64,000 nt of DNA. Source: Gracilimonas sp017641085. Lineage in GTDB: Bacteria > Bacteroidota > Rhodothermia > Balneolales > Balneolaceae. How positions within the stretch are numbered: position 1 is the first letter of the stretch; each line of letters starts with the position of its first letter. The notes under the pieces are model-generated. The model was not told where the DNA came from. It searched no databases and was given only the letters and a program-made list of their open reading frames with translations. A program made the translations under genes and the position numbers. Shown here piece after piece: positions 32,101 to 41,175 of this stretch. The stretch lies in NCBI RefSeq assembly GCF_046115515.1, contig NZ_CP175953.1. One strand, written 5' to 3'.

Positions 32101-34677
32101 ATGCCAATGGAAACGACTATGAGATACGGAGCACGAAAAGGCAAAATGAATTTTTTCCGGAGATGGATGGCAAAGTCTGCTTCGCGGGAGCTTTGCCTGT
32201 TTCCTGTCCCGGGTCCCGATATATTGCGTATCTATCAGTCTGGCCCTCTGAACGGCGAAGCACAACTGACAGCCAATCCAAGAGAAGCTAATGTTTTGCT
32301 GATTATTGGTGATATGAATCCGGATATGGCAGAACAGGCCGCTATTGTTTACGCCCAGATGCCGCGCCCGCGGGTGCTGGTGTTGGCCGGGCCGAAACAT
32401 CTTGACCCACTGCCTCACCCTGATGTACACGTTGCTCTGGAAAAAGATTTTCTTCAAACTGCATTGCCTGCTGTCAGGGAGTGCCTGAGCAGTCTTGCTT
32501 GGATAGATGAGCCGGAACCATATCAGCCGGAAGCCTTGGTAAACGAAATAGAAGAAGCCGGTAAGCAGCAGGGCCATATGCACCATCATCACCATCACGG
32601 TCATGGAGATCATGGCCACGGAGATCATGATCACTCACAGCATAGTGGACACGGTCACAGCCACGAAGGCCACGATCATTCTGCTCACAGCCATGCGGAT
32701 CATGGAGAACATGAGGGACACGATCCTTCTGCCCATCAACATGGTAATGCAGAGGAAGGGCACAATCATGATCATGGTAATCACGATCACGGGCATCTTA
32801 GCGGCCATAAGAAGGAAGGGCATGATCATTCGGCTCACACGCATTCTGCTCACGAAGGCCATGACCACAGTCACGAAGATCATAAAAATCACGGTCACAG
32901 CCATTCAGGGGAAGCAGAAGCAGGGGAGTCTAAAGGCTGCCATAGAGCATCGGACAAACCCGGCCATGATCACGGAACGCATGACCATGATCACCCACAA
33001 CATACCAAACACCAGCTTGAAGGGCATAGTCATTCCCATGGCCAGCAAAGCGGAGAAAAAAAAGATTCCCATAGTGGCCACGATCACGGAGCCCACCATC
33101 ATGATCATGGACACGAGCAAGAAGGTCATGAGCTCTCCGGGCATCAGCACGGCGAACACAGCCATGGCCACGAAGGACATAGTCATGAAGAACATGATCA
33201 CTCTCAGCACGAAGAACACGGACATGAACACGGAGGGCACGATCATGGACATAACCATGGCGGCCATGATCACGGACATGGAGGACACGATCACGGTTCG
33301 GGCTTTATGTCGATGATAGCTATGACCAAAGATCTTCCCCGCAGTACAGACGGGCTGCCCATGGAGTGGAGTGATGTGCAGTTTGGCCCCTTTCACCCGG
33401 GCATGCCCGGCGGGCTGCGCCTCTCTATGAAGCTGGACGGGGATACGGTTGCCGAAGCGGAAGCAGACCAAGAGCTCCCAAGCCGTAACCTGCTTGCATC
33501 CATACCTGAGGACCCTGCCGCATTGCCGGAATATCTTGAAGCGATCAACCCTATGGCGCCGGTTACCTACCGGTTATTGGCACAAAAAGCACTATTAAAT
33601 TTTTCTGATGAAGCGGGTAATTCTGCGCTAACCCTGTTCGAGGCAGTGCTGTTGGAAAAAGAACGAATAACCAGCCATTTGAACTGGCTGGCTGTTTTTG
33701 CCACAGCACTGGGCAGCGGCTGGATGCGCGACCAGGCTATAAAACATTACCACCGTTTCCAAAACGGTATCGGAAATATGGAGCAGCTCTCCGGGTTTAT
33801 CCGCCGGATAAAAAAGATGCCGTATCTGAAATTGAAATTAAGTGCCGCCGTCCACAACCCCGGGGGAACGGAGAAACATAGCGAGGAAGCTGCCGGTACT
33901 CATAAAGACCATCACCACGAACATAATGCGGACTCCCATTCAGGTCACTGCCATGAAGAAAGTGGCGAGCAGAAACCTCATGACCATGGTGGGCATGAAG
34001 GCCACGAACATGATCACGGAGCCCATGGACACGGAGAAGAGCATGATCACCACGAAGGACACGGGCATAGTCACGAAGGTCATCAACATGGTGAGCACGA
34101 TCATCATAGCCATGAAATGCATCAGCACACCGGGCATGAGACCCATGACCATCATGAACATGTTCATCACGATCATGCAAGCAAAGATGAAAAAAACAAA
34201 GTTACCGGTGCTGTGCCCGGTCAGCTGCCTGACGATATCACAGGGCCGGTAGCCCGGGCTGCAGGAATTGAGAAAGACCATCGGTTAGAGGAAGCCGTGT
34301 ATCAGCAAGCCGGGTGGACTCCCGTAACCGCTGCCGGTAACAATGCCTGGAGCCGGCTGATGGTACGGCTGGACGAAATTGAACAAAGCCTGCGATTTAT
34401 AGAAAAAGCGGGAAACGATTCCGGCAAAGAATCTTCACGAAAGATCAACATACCATCTGTCGGAATGGGGAATGGTATTGCACACATTGAGAGCCCCCGT
34501 GGTATAGTAACACTAAAATTTCATATTCATGAGGGTAAACTGGCTCATATGCACCTGACAACCCCCTCCGTGGCACTGGCGGGGCTGGTAAAGCCGGTAA
34601 CCGAACAGCAGGAGCTGGCCGATGCACTGATAGCCGTGAACTCACTGGATATTTCACCCTGGGAAATTAACCCTTAA
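32101..34677 (+). CDS. NuoB-NuoD-like fusion with two giant His-rich inserts
   Basis: This 858-residue protein has five parts. Residues about 17-135 look like NuoB (NPREANVLLIIGDMNPDMA, VYAQMPRPRVLVLAG), but the cysteines for cluster N2 are missing. Residues 158-400 are almost wholly His-Gly-Asp-Glu repeats. Residues 407-590 resemble NuoD (FGPFHPGMPGGLRLSMKLDG, ERITSHLNWLAVFA). Residues 600-692 form a second His-rich block. Residues 700-858 resemble the NuoD C terminus (RLMVRLDEIEQSLRFIE, IESPRGIVTLKFHIHEG). With N2 lost, electron transfer to quinone is not possible by the usual path. It may bind Cu, Zn, Ni or Co in the cytoplasm and gate the membrane arm. No such fusion is known to me. Confidence 0.85.
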   Translation: MPMETTMRYGARKGKMNFFRRWMAKSASRELCLFPVPGPDILRIYQSGPLNGEAQLTANPREANVLLIIGDMNPDMAEQAAIVYAQMPRPRVLVLAGPKHLDPLPHPDVHVALEKDFLQTALPAVRECLSSLAWIDEPEPYQPEALVNEIEEAGKQQGHMHHHHHHGHGDHGHGDHDHSQHSGHGHSHEGHDHSAHSHADHGEHEGHDPSAHQHGNAEEGHNHDHGNHDHGHLSGHKKEGHDHSAHTHSAHEGHDHSHEDHKNHGHSHSGEAEAGESKGCHRASDKPGHDHGTHDHDHPQHTKHQLEGHSHSHGQQSGEKKDSHSGHDHGAHHHDHGHEQEGHELSGHQHGEHSHGHEGHSHEEHDHSQHEEHGHEHGGHDHGHNHGGHDHGHGGHDHGSGFMSMIAMTKDLPRSTDGLPMEWSDVQFGPFHPGMPGGLRLSMKLDGDTVAEAEADQELPSRNLLASIPEDPAALPEYLEAINPMAPVTYRLLAQKALLNFSDEAGNSALTLFEAVLLEKERITSHLNWLAVFATALGSGWMRDQAIKHYHRFQNGIGNMEQLSGFIRRIKKMPYLKLKLSAAVHNPGGTEKHSEEAAGTHKDHHHEHNADSHSGHCHEESGEQKPHDHGGHEGHEHDHGAHGHGEEHDHHEGHGHSHEGHQHGEHDHHSHEMHQHTGHETHDHHEHVHHDHASKDEKNKVTGAVPGQLPDDITGPVARAAGIEKDHRLEEAVYQQAGWTPVTAAGNNAWSRLMVRLDEIEQSLRFIEKAGNDSGKESSRKINIPSVGMGNGIAHIESPRGIVTLKFHIHEGKLAHMHLTTPSVALAGLVKPVTEQQELADALIAVNSLDISPWEINP
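32572..33303 (+). repeat. His-rich coding repeat block 1
   Basis: Degenerate in-frame repeats encode GHDHSAHxHxxHEGHDHS-like units over about 240 residues of the fusion protein, beginning with six His codons in a row at 32581. They account for the long false frames on both strands here. Confidence 0.85.
33901..34180 (+). repeat. His-rich coding repeat block 2
   Basis: A second in-frame stretch of about 92 residues, rich in HDHG, HEGH and HHEH units, is inserted between the middle and C-terminal NuoD-like parts. Confidence 0.8.
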
Positions 34678-34689
34678 CAGATAGTTGTT

Positions 34690-35592
34690 ATGACGCCTTT
34701 TTTAAGCGGTTTTATGATTACCCTCCTTTTTGTGGGAGGAGTATATTTTGTAGCAGTACTGGAACGCTGCTCAATGACGGGAAACGTAAGCTGGAGCGGT
34801 CCGGCCCGGTCATTTTTGCTGCTGTTTGCCCAAGAGGAGATCAAAACCCGAAAGCACGACAAGGTGTTTTTTGAAACAGCTCCGATCCTTTTTATCGGAG
34901 TGATCTTGTTGACGATTTCCATCCTGCCGTTCAGCCGGGGAAGCGTGGTCATCGATCTGGGAACCGGCGCCCTCTTTATCAATGCGGCGCTGGTCTATAT
35001 AATGGTGGCCCTGCTGATGGCCGGATGGGCTGTTAACGGCGTGTACGCCATGGTTGGCGGCTGGCGCGCGCTGGCACAGCTTATCGCCTACTCCATGCCG
35101 GTAGTAATGGCATTGACGGCCACGGTAATGCGGGCTGAATCAATGTTTCTGACAGACATCGTCGAATCCCAACAGTCTTTGTGGAATATTCTATATCAGC
35201 CGGTGGGTTTCATTTTGTTTTATATTTCGGCGCTGGCCATCGCTTTTCTTCCCCCTTTCGACCTTCCGGTAGCAGAAGGTGAGCTGGCAGGAGGGGTCTG
35301 GGCCGACCTTACCGGCGCCCGCAAGCTGTTGTTTCGTCTGGGCCGGCTTGCTTTGGTGTTAACTTTGTCGGTAGCAGTGGTTGTACTGTACCTGGGTGGA
35401 TGGATGGGCCCCTGGCTGCCCGGTTTTGTCTGGACTTTTCTGAAAACCTTACTGGTAGCGGCCTCTTTTTTTGCTGTCGGTCATTTTATACCCCGCATCC
35501 GGCACGACCATCTGCTGGAATACAACTGGAAGTACGGGGTACCCTTAGCCCTTTATAACATATTTCAGGTAGGAGTAGTCTTGCTGTTATGA
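34690..35592 (+). CDS. NuoH-like subunit
   Basis: This 300-residue protein with about eight membrane helices resembles NuoH and the HycD/HyfC subunits that join the soluble and membrane arms. Conserved parts are GWAVNGVYAMVGGWRALAQLI, SMPVVMALT, LPPFDLPVAEGELAGGVW (NuoH has RAPFDLPEAESELV) and FIPRIRHDHLLEYNWK. The N-terminal NuoH signature with R and GPN is changed to ERCSMTGNVSW. It therefore keeps the structure but differs at the quinone entrance side. Its 3' end overlaps nuoJ. Confidence 0.87.
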   Translation: MTPFLSGFMITLLFVGGVYFVAVLERCSMTGNVSWSGPARSFLLLFAQEEIKTRKHDKVFFETAPILFIGVILLTISILPFSRGSVVIDLGTGALFINAALVYIMVALLMAGWAVNGVYAMVGGWRALAQLIAYSMPVVMALTATVMRAESMFLTDIVESQQSLWNILYQPVGFILFYISALAIAFLPPFDLPVAEGELAGGVWADLTGARKLLFRLGRLALVLTLSVAVVVLYLGGWMGPWLPGFVWTFLKTLLVAASFFAVGHFIPRIRHDHLLEYNWKYGVPLALYNIFQVGVVLLL

Positions 35593-36107
35593 TATCTGTA
35601 CAACTCATATTACTTATTATTTTTGGCCTGGCGGCTATCTGGTTTGGATGGCGCGTTTTTATGACCAGCTCTATGGTGCGGTCAGCTCTCTCACTTCTGG
35701 CGTCCATGGTGGCCATCGGCATATTATTTCTCGTTATGGAAGCCGAATTTTTGGGTGTTCTGCAAATCATGATGATGGGAACCGAAATGAGTATCATGGC
35801 CATCTTTATGATGATGTACATGATGGATCCTGGCGGGCTGGGACAGATGGATATGTATCACCAGAAAAATATCTCCATAGCAGCGGGCGTAATTGTAACC
35901 GTATTGATAGTCGGTGCTGCTCTTACCACCGACTGGGGTACAATAGCTACTCAGTTTCCGGGGCCGCATGAGCAAAACCGGCTGCTGGGTATGGAAATTC
36001 TGAAGCGGTCGATGATGATCTTCGAAACCGCCGGGGTGACCATTCTTACCGGAATGATCGCCTCTATCGCAGTCGCTTTGTCAATTAAAAACAGCGTGGA
36101 GAAGTAA
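35589..36107 (+). CDS. NuoJ-like subunit with Met-rich helix
   Basis: This 172-residue protein has about five membrane helices. The NuoJ pattern AEFLGVLQIMMMGTEMSIMAIFMMMYMM occupies helix 3, where standard NuoJ has A-E-F-L-x-A-L-Q-I-L-V-Y-x-G. Nearly every third residue is Met. A Met-His loop (GGLGQMDMYHQKN) follows. In copper proteins such Met stacks are soft Cu(I) ligands. The ATG overlaps the NuoH stop (ATGA). Confidence 0.8.
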   Translation: MISVQLILLIIFGLAAIWFGWRVFMTSSMVRSALSLLASMVAIGILFLVMEAEFLGVLQIMMMGTEMSIMAIFMMMYMMDPGGLGQMDMYHQKNISIAAGVIVTVLIVGAALTTDWGTIATQFPGPHEQNRLLGMEILKRSMMIFETAGVTILTGMIASIAVALSIKNSVEK

Positions 36108-36112
36108 ACACT

Positions 36113-36421
36113 ATGGAGCTATTAATTACAGCACTTATTATTGCCGCCGTCCTTTTTGGTATAGGGCTCTACGGCGCCTTAAGTCAGACAAATTTGGTAA
36201 TGATCATGATGGGAATTGAACTGATGCTGGGAGCAGCCATGATCAACCTGGTAGCTTTTTGGCGCTTTCTTCATCCCGACGCCTTCTCCTTGCAGATGTT
36301 TGTGCTGGTAGCCATGACTGTGATGGCTTTGGAAGGAGCCGTCGGCTTTGCCATTGCCACTCAGCGGTTCCGTACCTCGGGAACGGTTGAAATGGAAGAA
36401 TCAGCAGAATTAAAAGGATAG
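36113..36421 (+). CDS. NuoK-like subunit
   Basis: This 102-residue protein has three helices. It keeps the two membrane glutamates of NuoK: one in MGIELMLGAAMINLVAF (helix 2) and one in MALEGAVGFAIAT (helix 3). LFGIGLYGALSQTNLV is the family N-terminal part. Proton-path residues are thus retained. It follows nuoJ by five bases and precedes nuoL by seven. Confidence 0.92.
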   Translation: MELLITALIIAAVLFGIGLYGALSQTNLVMIMMGIELMLGAAMINLVAFWRFLHPDAFSLQMFVLVAMTVMALEGAVGFAIATQRFRTSGTVEMEESAELKG

Positions 36422-36428
36422 TACCTAT

Positions 36429-38315
36429 ATGGCAGCAATATTACTTACCATATTAGCTCCACTGGCGGCAAGTGCCTGGATTATCGTAACCCGGAAAAAA
36501 ATAGGGTATGCAGCCTTAACCGGGGCAGCAGGCTCTCTGGCCGGTTCGATACTGCTTTTTATGGCCGCTTTGAACGGCGCTGTTACTCAACTGCAATTTA
36601 CCGGGCTTCCGGGAATGCCCTTTCGCCTCGAAGCCACAGAAATGGCGGCCGTACTTGCTCTGGTTGTCGCTGTGATTACCACCTTCATTTTAGTGTATGC
36701 CATCGGGTATATGAAAGAAGAAAAAGGAAAACTCCGTTTCTGGAGCGGCATAACGCTTTTTATGGGGGCCATGCAGTTGTTGGTGTTAGCCGGAGACTGG
36801 ATCTTGTTTGTGATAGCCTGGGAGGTTATGGGCTTTGCCTCCTATTTGCTGATCGGCACCTGGTACTGGAAGAAAGAAGCTGGTGACGCCGCAAACAAAG
36901 CGTTTATTATGAACCGGGTGGCCGAACTCGGGCTCTATGTCGGGGTATTCGTGATCATTCTTGCCGGCGGGTCCAGCCAGATTTTAGCTGAACCCGTACA
37001 GGGCGTTTCTGTAGTGGGAACCCTGGCTCTGCTGCTGGCGGTAATGGGTAAATCGGCACAGGTTCCTTTCCAGAGCTGGCTTTCGGCAGCCATGGCGGGT
37101 CCAACACCTGTTTCGGCATTGCTGCATTCGGCCACTATGGTGGCGGCAGGTATTATTCTGCTGCTTAAAGCCTTCCCTCTTTTCCCGCCGGACGCCCTGT
37201 TCTGGATCGGCTTAGTGGGAGGAATAACCATCCTGCTCACCGGTGCAACCGCCATATTTTCCGAAGACATCAAACGCATGCTTGCCGCGTCCACCTCAAG
37301 TCAGCTTGGTTTTATGGCGCTGGCTATTGGCGCCGGGTATCCGGCCGCGGCCCTGGCCCACCTGATTGCCCACGCTTTCATGAAAAGCAGCTTGTTTCTG
37401 GGAGCCGGAATCTTTCAGCACGAAATGCATTCCACTAATTACGAAAAGCTCAAAGGCTCCGGGAAAAAACTGAAACTGGCTTTTTCAGGATTCGCCGTGT
37501 CCGGGCTGGCTCTGGCCGGGATTCCTCCATTAATCGGCTTTTGGTCGAAAGATGCCATCCTGACGGCAGGCCTGCAGGCCGACCCGGCCTCATGGTACTT
37601 TCCCGCTGTGCTGATTGGCGCCTTTTTTACTGCTATCTATATGGGCCGCGCATTCGGGATTTTATGGAAAGGACACAGCGAACCGGAAGAAAAGCCAAAG
37701 AAACTGCCCTGGATGCATCTCGGATTTCTAACCCTGGTAACGGCTGTTATTGCCGGCTGGTTGTTTCTGGATCCTTTGGTTGAAACGTCAGGTTTTTCCA
37801 TTCCAAAAGACAACATTGCCATGATAAGCGGGCTTGGAGCTGCTTTTCTTGGTTTGGCAGCAGGCTGGTTTGCCACCACTCCCATCCTTAAAAACCGGGT
37901 GTGGATGTTTTTCCGGGATAACTATCCCGTTGCAGGCGGCTACACCAATGTTATCGTGCAGCCGTTTCAGATGCTGGCAACCGGCGCAAACCTGATCGAA
38001 CAATTTCTCCTTCAATCTGTCTTTGAGATTGGCAAGGCGTTTTTAATGTTGGCGCGCTGGCTGGCCAATGTGCCGGACCGTGCGGTGTCATTTGTGATCG
38101 ACCAAATCGGGGCATTCAATCTGAACATCGGCCAATGGACCCAAATAACGGACGATCGCGGCATTGTGGAGTGGATTGCCGGCTTGGTGGCATCCATCCA
38201 GCGACTGGGCCAATACGGACGGAACATCCAATCCGGACTGGTTCACCGCGAGCTGGCGTTGTCGGTGTACGGTATGATCTTAGCTTTAATAATTTTATCA
38301 CTAACCTATCTGTAA
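36429..38315 (+). CDS. NuoL-like antiporter-type subunit
   Basis: This 628-residue protein has about 16 membrane helices. Ion-path residues expected for the family are present: Glu in IAWEVMGFASYLLIGTWYW (helix 5), Lys in LLAVMGKSAQVPFQSWLS (helix 7), HSATMVAAGIILLLKAFP (helix 8 with Lys), and Lys in HAFMKSSLFLGAG (helix 12 side). The C-terminal part after residue 500 resembles the lateral helix region of NuoL. It should move protons or sodium. Confidence 0.93.
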   Translation: MAAILLTILAPLAASAWIIVTRKKIGYAALTGAAGSLAGSILLFMAALNGAVTQLQFTGLPGMPFRLEATEMAAVLALVVAVITTFILVYAIGYMKEEKGKLRFWSGITLFMGAMQLLVLAGDWILFVIAWEVMGFASYLLIGTWYWKKEAGDAANKAFIMNRVAELGLYVGVFVIILAGGSSQILAEPVQGVSVVGTLALLLAVMGKSAQVPFQSWLSAAMAGPTPVSALLHSATMVAAGIILLLKAFPLFPPDALFWIGLVGGITILLTGATAIFSEDIKRMLAASTSSQLGFMALAIGAGYPAAALAHLIAHAFMKSSLFLGAGIFQHEMHSTNYEKLKGSGKKLKLAFSGFAVSGLALAGIPPLIGFWSKDAILTAGLQADPASWYFPAVLIGAFFTAIYMGRAFGILWKGHSEPEEKPKKLPWMHLGFLTLVTAVIAGWLFLDPLVETSGFSIPKDNIAMISGLGAAFLGLAAGWFATTPILKNRVWMFFRDNYPVAGGYTNVIVQPFQMLATGANLIEQFLLQSVFEIGKAFLMLARWLANVPDRAVSFVIDQIGAFNLNIGQWTQITDDRGIVEWIAGLVASIQRLGQYGRNIQSGLVHRELALSVYGMILALIILSLTYL

Positions 38316-38318
38316 ATC

Positions 38319-39797
38319 ATGGATTTTTCATCATTACCATTACTCTCTATCACTACATTCCTGCCGGTTTTGGGGGCCCTTGTCATTATGGTACTCCGCC
38401 CCAAACAAACCAAAACCGCCTATGGTATTGGGATAGCCTTCGCGTCACTCACCCTGCTGGCTGCTATTATGATCTGGATACAGGGTATAGGCAGCGGTTT
38501 GTCACAAATTGAAGAACTCAGCTGGATACCATCCATAAGCATAGCCTACCGGCTGGGAGTGGACGGCATCAGCTTTCCCCTGGTGCTGTTGACGGCATTT
38601 TTGTTCCTGACCTCGCTGATTTTTTCTGCAAAGATCAAGGACAATGCCAATATCTTTATTCAACTGGTTCTGATGCTGGAGACCGCCAGTATTGGGGTAT
38701 TCCTTGCGCTTGACCTCTTTCTTTTTTACGTGTTTTTTGAAATCACTCTTGTTGGCATGTACTTCATAATAGCCAAATGGGGGCACGAACATCGTAAAAA
38801 GGCGGCTTTAACTTTCTTTATCTATACCCTGGTAGGCAGTTTGTTTCTGCTACTGGCGTTTTTGGCGCTGTATCTTTTTTCCGACCCCAATACCTTCGAC
38901 ATGCAGCTGTTGATTGCAAATCCGACCATAACCGGACTTGCAGCCACACTCACATTCTGGGGATTATTTATCGCTTTTGCTATTAAAACACCGCTTTTCC
39001 CATTCCATACATGGCTTCCTTTGGCTCACACGGAAGCACCTGCTGCCGGAAGTGCCATCCTGGCGGGGGTGTTGCTGAAACTGGGCACCTATGGTTTTAT
39101 TCGCTTTCCATTGCAAATGACGCCTGATGCATTTCGTGAATTTGCACCTTACGTCATCGTTATTGCCGTCTTTACAGCGCTGTACGGGGCTTTCGTAGCC
39201 CTGGCCCAAACCGATATCAAGCGGATGGTGGCCTACACCAGTGTAAACCACATGGGGTATCTGATATTTGGTGTGGCCATAGCAGCCGTCACCACTACCA
39301 CATCCGGCATGATTGCCCTGGACGGAGCGGTACTTCAAATGATAAGCCACGGTGTGGTTACAGGGGTGCTTTTCCTGCTGGTAGGAGCTCTTCAGGATCG
39401 CACTGGTACGCGGGAAATGAACGAAATGAGCGGGCTGCTAAAAGCCTACCCGATTTTAAGCGGACTTTTTATGCTCGCGGCCTTTGCTTCTCTGGGACTG
39501 CCCGGGCTGGCTCATTTCCCTGCCGAGTTTCAAATCTTTTTAGGCGGCTTTGATGTGTATCCAGTCGCCGTCGGGATCATCATTATCGGACTACCGGTTA
39601 CTACAGCCTTGTACCTGCGGGCTATTCAAAAAGTATTTTTAGGTACCCTGCCGGAAGGATTTAGCGGACTTAAAGATTTGGGAAGCCGGGAGCTGTGGGC
39701 TATTGTTCCTTTGATATTAGCTACCATACTGATTGGAGTATATCCCGATTCCCTGCTCTCGATGATTCATGCTACAACTAATTTCTTCGGACTGTAA
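38319..39797 (+). CDS. NuoM-like antiporter-type subunit
   Basis: This 492-residue protein has about 14 membrane helices. It keeps Glu in FYVFFEITLVGMYFIIAKWG (helix 5), Lys in FAIKTPLFPFHTWLPLAHTEAP (helix 7), and Lys in GVLLKLGTYGFIR (helix 8). Length and motifs are those of NuoM. It follows nuoL by three bases and precedes nuoN by five. Confidence 0.94.
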   Translation: MDFSSLPLLSITTFLPVLGALVIMVLRPKQTKTAYGIGIAFASLTLLAAIMIWIQGIGSGLSQIEELSWIPSISIAYRLGVDGISFPLVLLTAFLFLTSLIFSAKIKDNANIFIQLVLMLETASIGVFLALDLFLFYVFFEITLVGMYFIIAKWGHEHRKKAALTFFIYTLVGSLFLLLAFLALYLFSDPNTFDMQLLIANPTITGLAATLTFWGLFIAFAIKTPLFPFHTWLPLAHTEAPAAGSAILAGVLLKLGTYGFIRFPLQMTPDAFREFAPYVIVIAVFTALYGAFVALAQTDIKRMVAYTSVNHMGYLIFGVAIAAVTTTTSGMIALDGAVLQMISHGVVTGVLFLLVGALQDRTGTREMNEMSGLLKAYPILSGLFMLAAFASLGLPGLAHFPAEFQIFLGGFDVYPVAVGIIIIGLPVTTALYLRAIQKVFLGTLPEGFSGLKDLGSRELWAIVPLILATILIGVYPDSLLSMIHATTNFFGL

Positions 39798-39802
39798 TAA
39801 CG

Positions 39803-41164
39803 ATGGCCACTGATTTACTGAATATTTCACCACAGCTTATTGTTTTATCCACCACGGTTATCGTGTTATGCCTGGAAATGGCCCGATTACCCCGGGCTGC
39901 ACTATGGGCTTTGGTGGTTGGCATGCTCACAGCCACCGGTGTTGCCGTAGATATGCTGGGGACAGACACAACAGCTTTTTCCACTACCTTCCGTGTTGAC
40001 GCACTCAGCTTGTGGGCCGTCATCATTCTGGGGCCGGCAACCATCCTTTTTGCTTTGCTGGGCCGATCGGAGCTGAAAGATTCGGCCCGCGAAGGCACCA
40101 TATACAGCCTGATGGGCTTTTCAGCCTTGGGAGCCATGATTTTGGCGGGCAGCGGAGATCTCATGTTCATTGTACTGGGCCTGCTTATTAGTACTCTTGC
40201 CGGTATGGCCATGGCAGCTCACCCAAGGAACGACCCTTCCAGCGAAGGAGCGATGAAGTACTTTATTTACGGATCAGTAGCCGGAGCCATCATGCTTTTC
40301 GGGCTAACCTTCTGGGCGGGCCTTGCCGGAACGACGCTGATTTCCGGGATTAACAATCCTGACTTATCCTCTTATGCCGTTATGTTCGGCTTTATTACCC
40401 TGGTAATTGGAATCGGCTATGCGGCTTCCCTGTTTCCCGTCCATTTCTGGACGCCCGACACTTTCGAGGGCGCACCCGTCTCCATAGCCGCCTACCTGTC
40501 GGTAGTTCCCAAGATAGGGGCCCTGTTTGCACTCGCGCAGGTGGTTCGTGATCTTCCGGTTTCCCTTGTTGACTGGCCGTTGATCCTGGCCGTGCTGGCC
40601 GCGCTGTCCATGACCTTTGGCAATGTGGTAGCGCTGTGGCAGGACAATGTGATCCGGCTGCTGGCCTACTCCACTATTGCACAGTCAGGTTATTACCTGT
40701 TGGGAGTAATCGGAGTGGGACAAAGTACGCTTGCGATCGATTCAATGGTGGTTTTTGGGGTAGCATACCTGCTTATGAACGCAGGCGCTTTTGCCATTAC
40801 TTTGGGCGAAGGCACCCGGCTGGACGATTTTAAAGGCATGGGAAAACGCCGGCCCTGGCAGGCGGTGGGTATGACCATTTTCCTGCTCTCCCTGGTAGGG
40901 ATGCCGCCCCTGGCCGGCTTTGCCGGCAAATTTCTACTGTTTGGGGCAGCCATAGAATCCGGATATAGCTGGCTGGCGGTTGTTGCCATCCTGAACAGCG
41001 CAATTTCTCTTGCAGTTTATATGCGGATTGTGGTACCCATGTTTTTTCAGGAAGCCGAAGATGGGCAAATCAGAACTTACGCTCCGGGAACATCCTTCGT
41101 ATGGATAAGCACACTTGCCTTAACGATAGCTGCGGGAATTGGCGTGCAGTGGTTTCTGGGTTAA
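39803..41164 (+). CDS. NuoN-like subunit lacking key ion-path residues
   Basis: This 453-residue protein has about 14 helices. Family parts are clear: GAMKYFIYGSVAGAIMLFG, VHFWTPDTFEGAPVSIAAY and MPPLAGFAGKFLLFGAA. However, the helix 5 stretch reads FIVLGLLISTLAG where NuoN has F-x-x-x-E-L, and the helix 7 stretch reads GIGYAASLFPVHFW where NuoN has G-F-K-L-S-x-x-P-F-H. Thus the Glu and the Lys needed for proton pumping look replaced by Gly and Ala. Lys in VVPKIGALFAL (helix 8) remains. It is the last membrane subunit of the operon. Confidence 0.9.
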   Translation: MATDLLNISPQLIVLSTTVIVLCLEMARLPRAALWALVVGMLTATGVAVDMLGTDTTAFSTTFRVDALSLWAVIILGPATILFALLGRSELKDSAREGTIYSLMGFSALGAMILAGSGDLMFIVLGLLISTLAGMAMAAHPRNDPSSEGAMKYFIYGSVAGAIMLFGLTFWAGLAGTTLISGINNPDLSSYAVMFGFITLVIGIGYAASLFPVHFWTPDTFEGAPVSIAAYLSVVPKIGALFALAQVVRDLPVSLVDWPLILAVLAALSMTFGNVVALWQDNVIRLLAYSTIAQSGYYLLGVIGVGQSTLAIDSMVVFGVAYLLMNAGAFAITLGEGTRLDDFKGMGKRRPWQAVGMTIFLLSLVGMPPLAGFAGKFLLFGAAIESGYSWLAVVAILNSAISLAVYMRIVVPMFFQEAEDGQIRTYAPGTSFVWISTLALTIAAGIGVQWFLG

Positions 41165-41175
41165 ATAAATAAAGT

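Noticed and set aside
32572..33303. CRISPR-like or intergenic tandem repeats
   Set aside because: The repeats are in frame, of variable unit length and encode His-rich protein. No regular spacers exist, and no CRISPR array was seen anywhere in the window.
32603..33316. Long frames in other frames and on the other strand over the His-rich block
   Set aside because: They result from the low-complexity repeat. The frame with NuoB and NuoD parts is the coding one.
31738..41164. Ordinary NADH dehydrogenase (complex I)
   Set aside because: NuoC, E, F, G and I are missing and the NuoB part has lost its cluster cysteines, so no NADH or ferredoxin path is visible.
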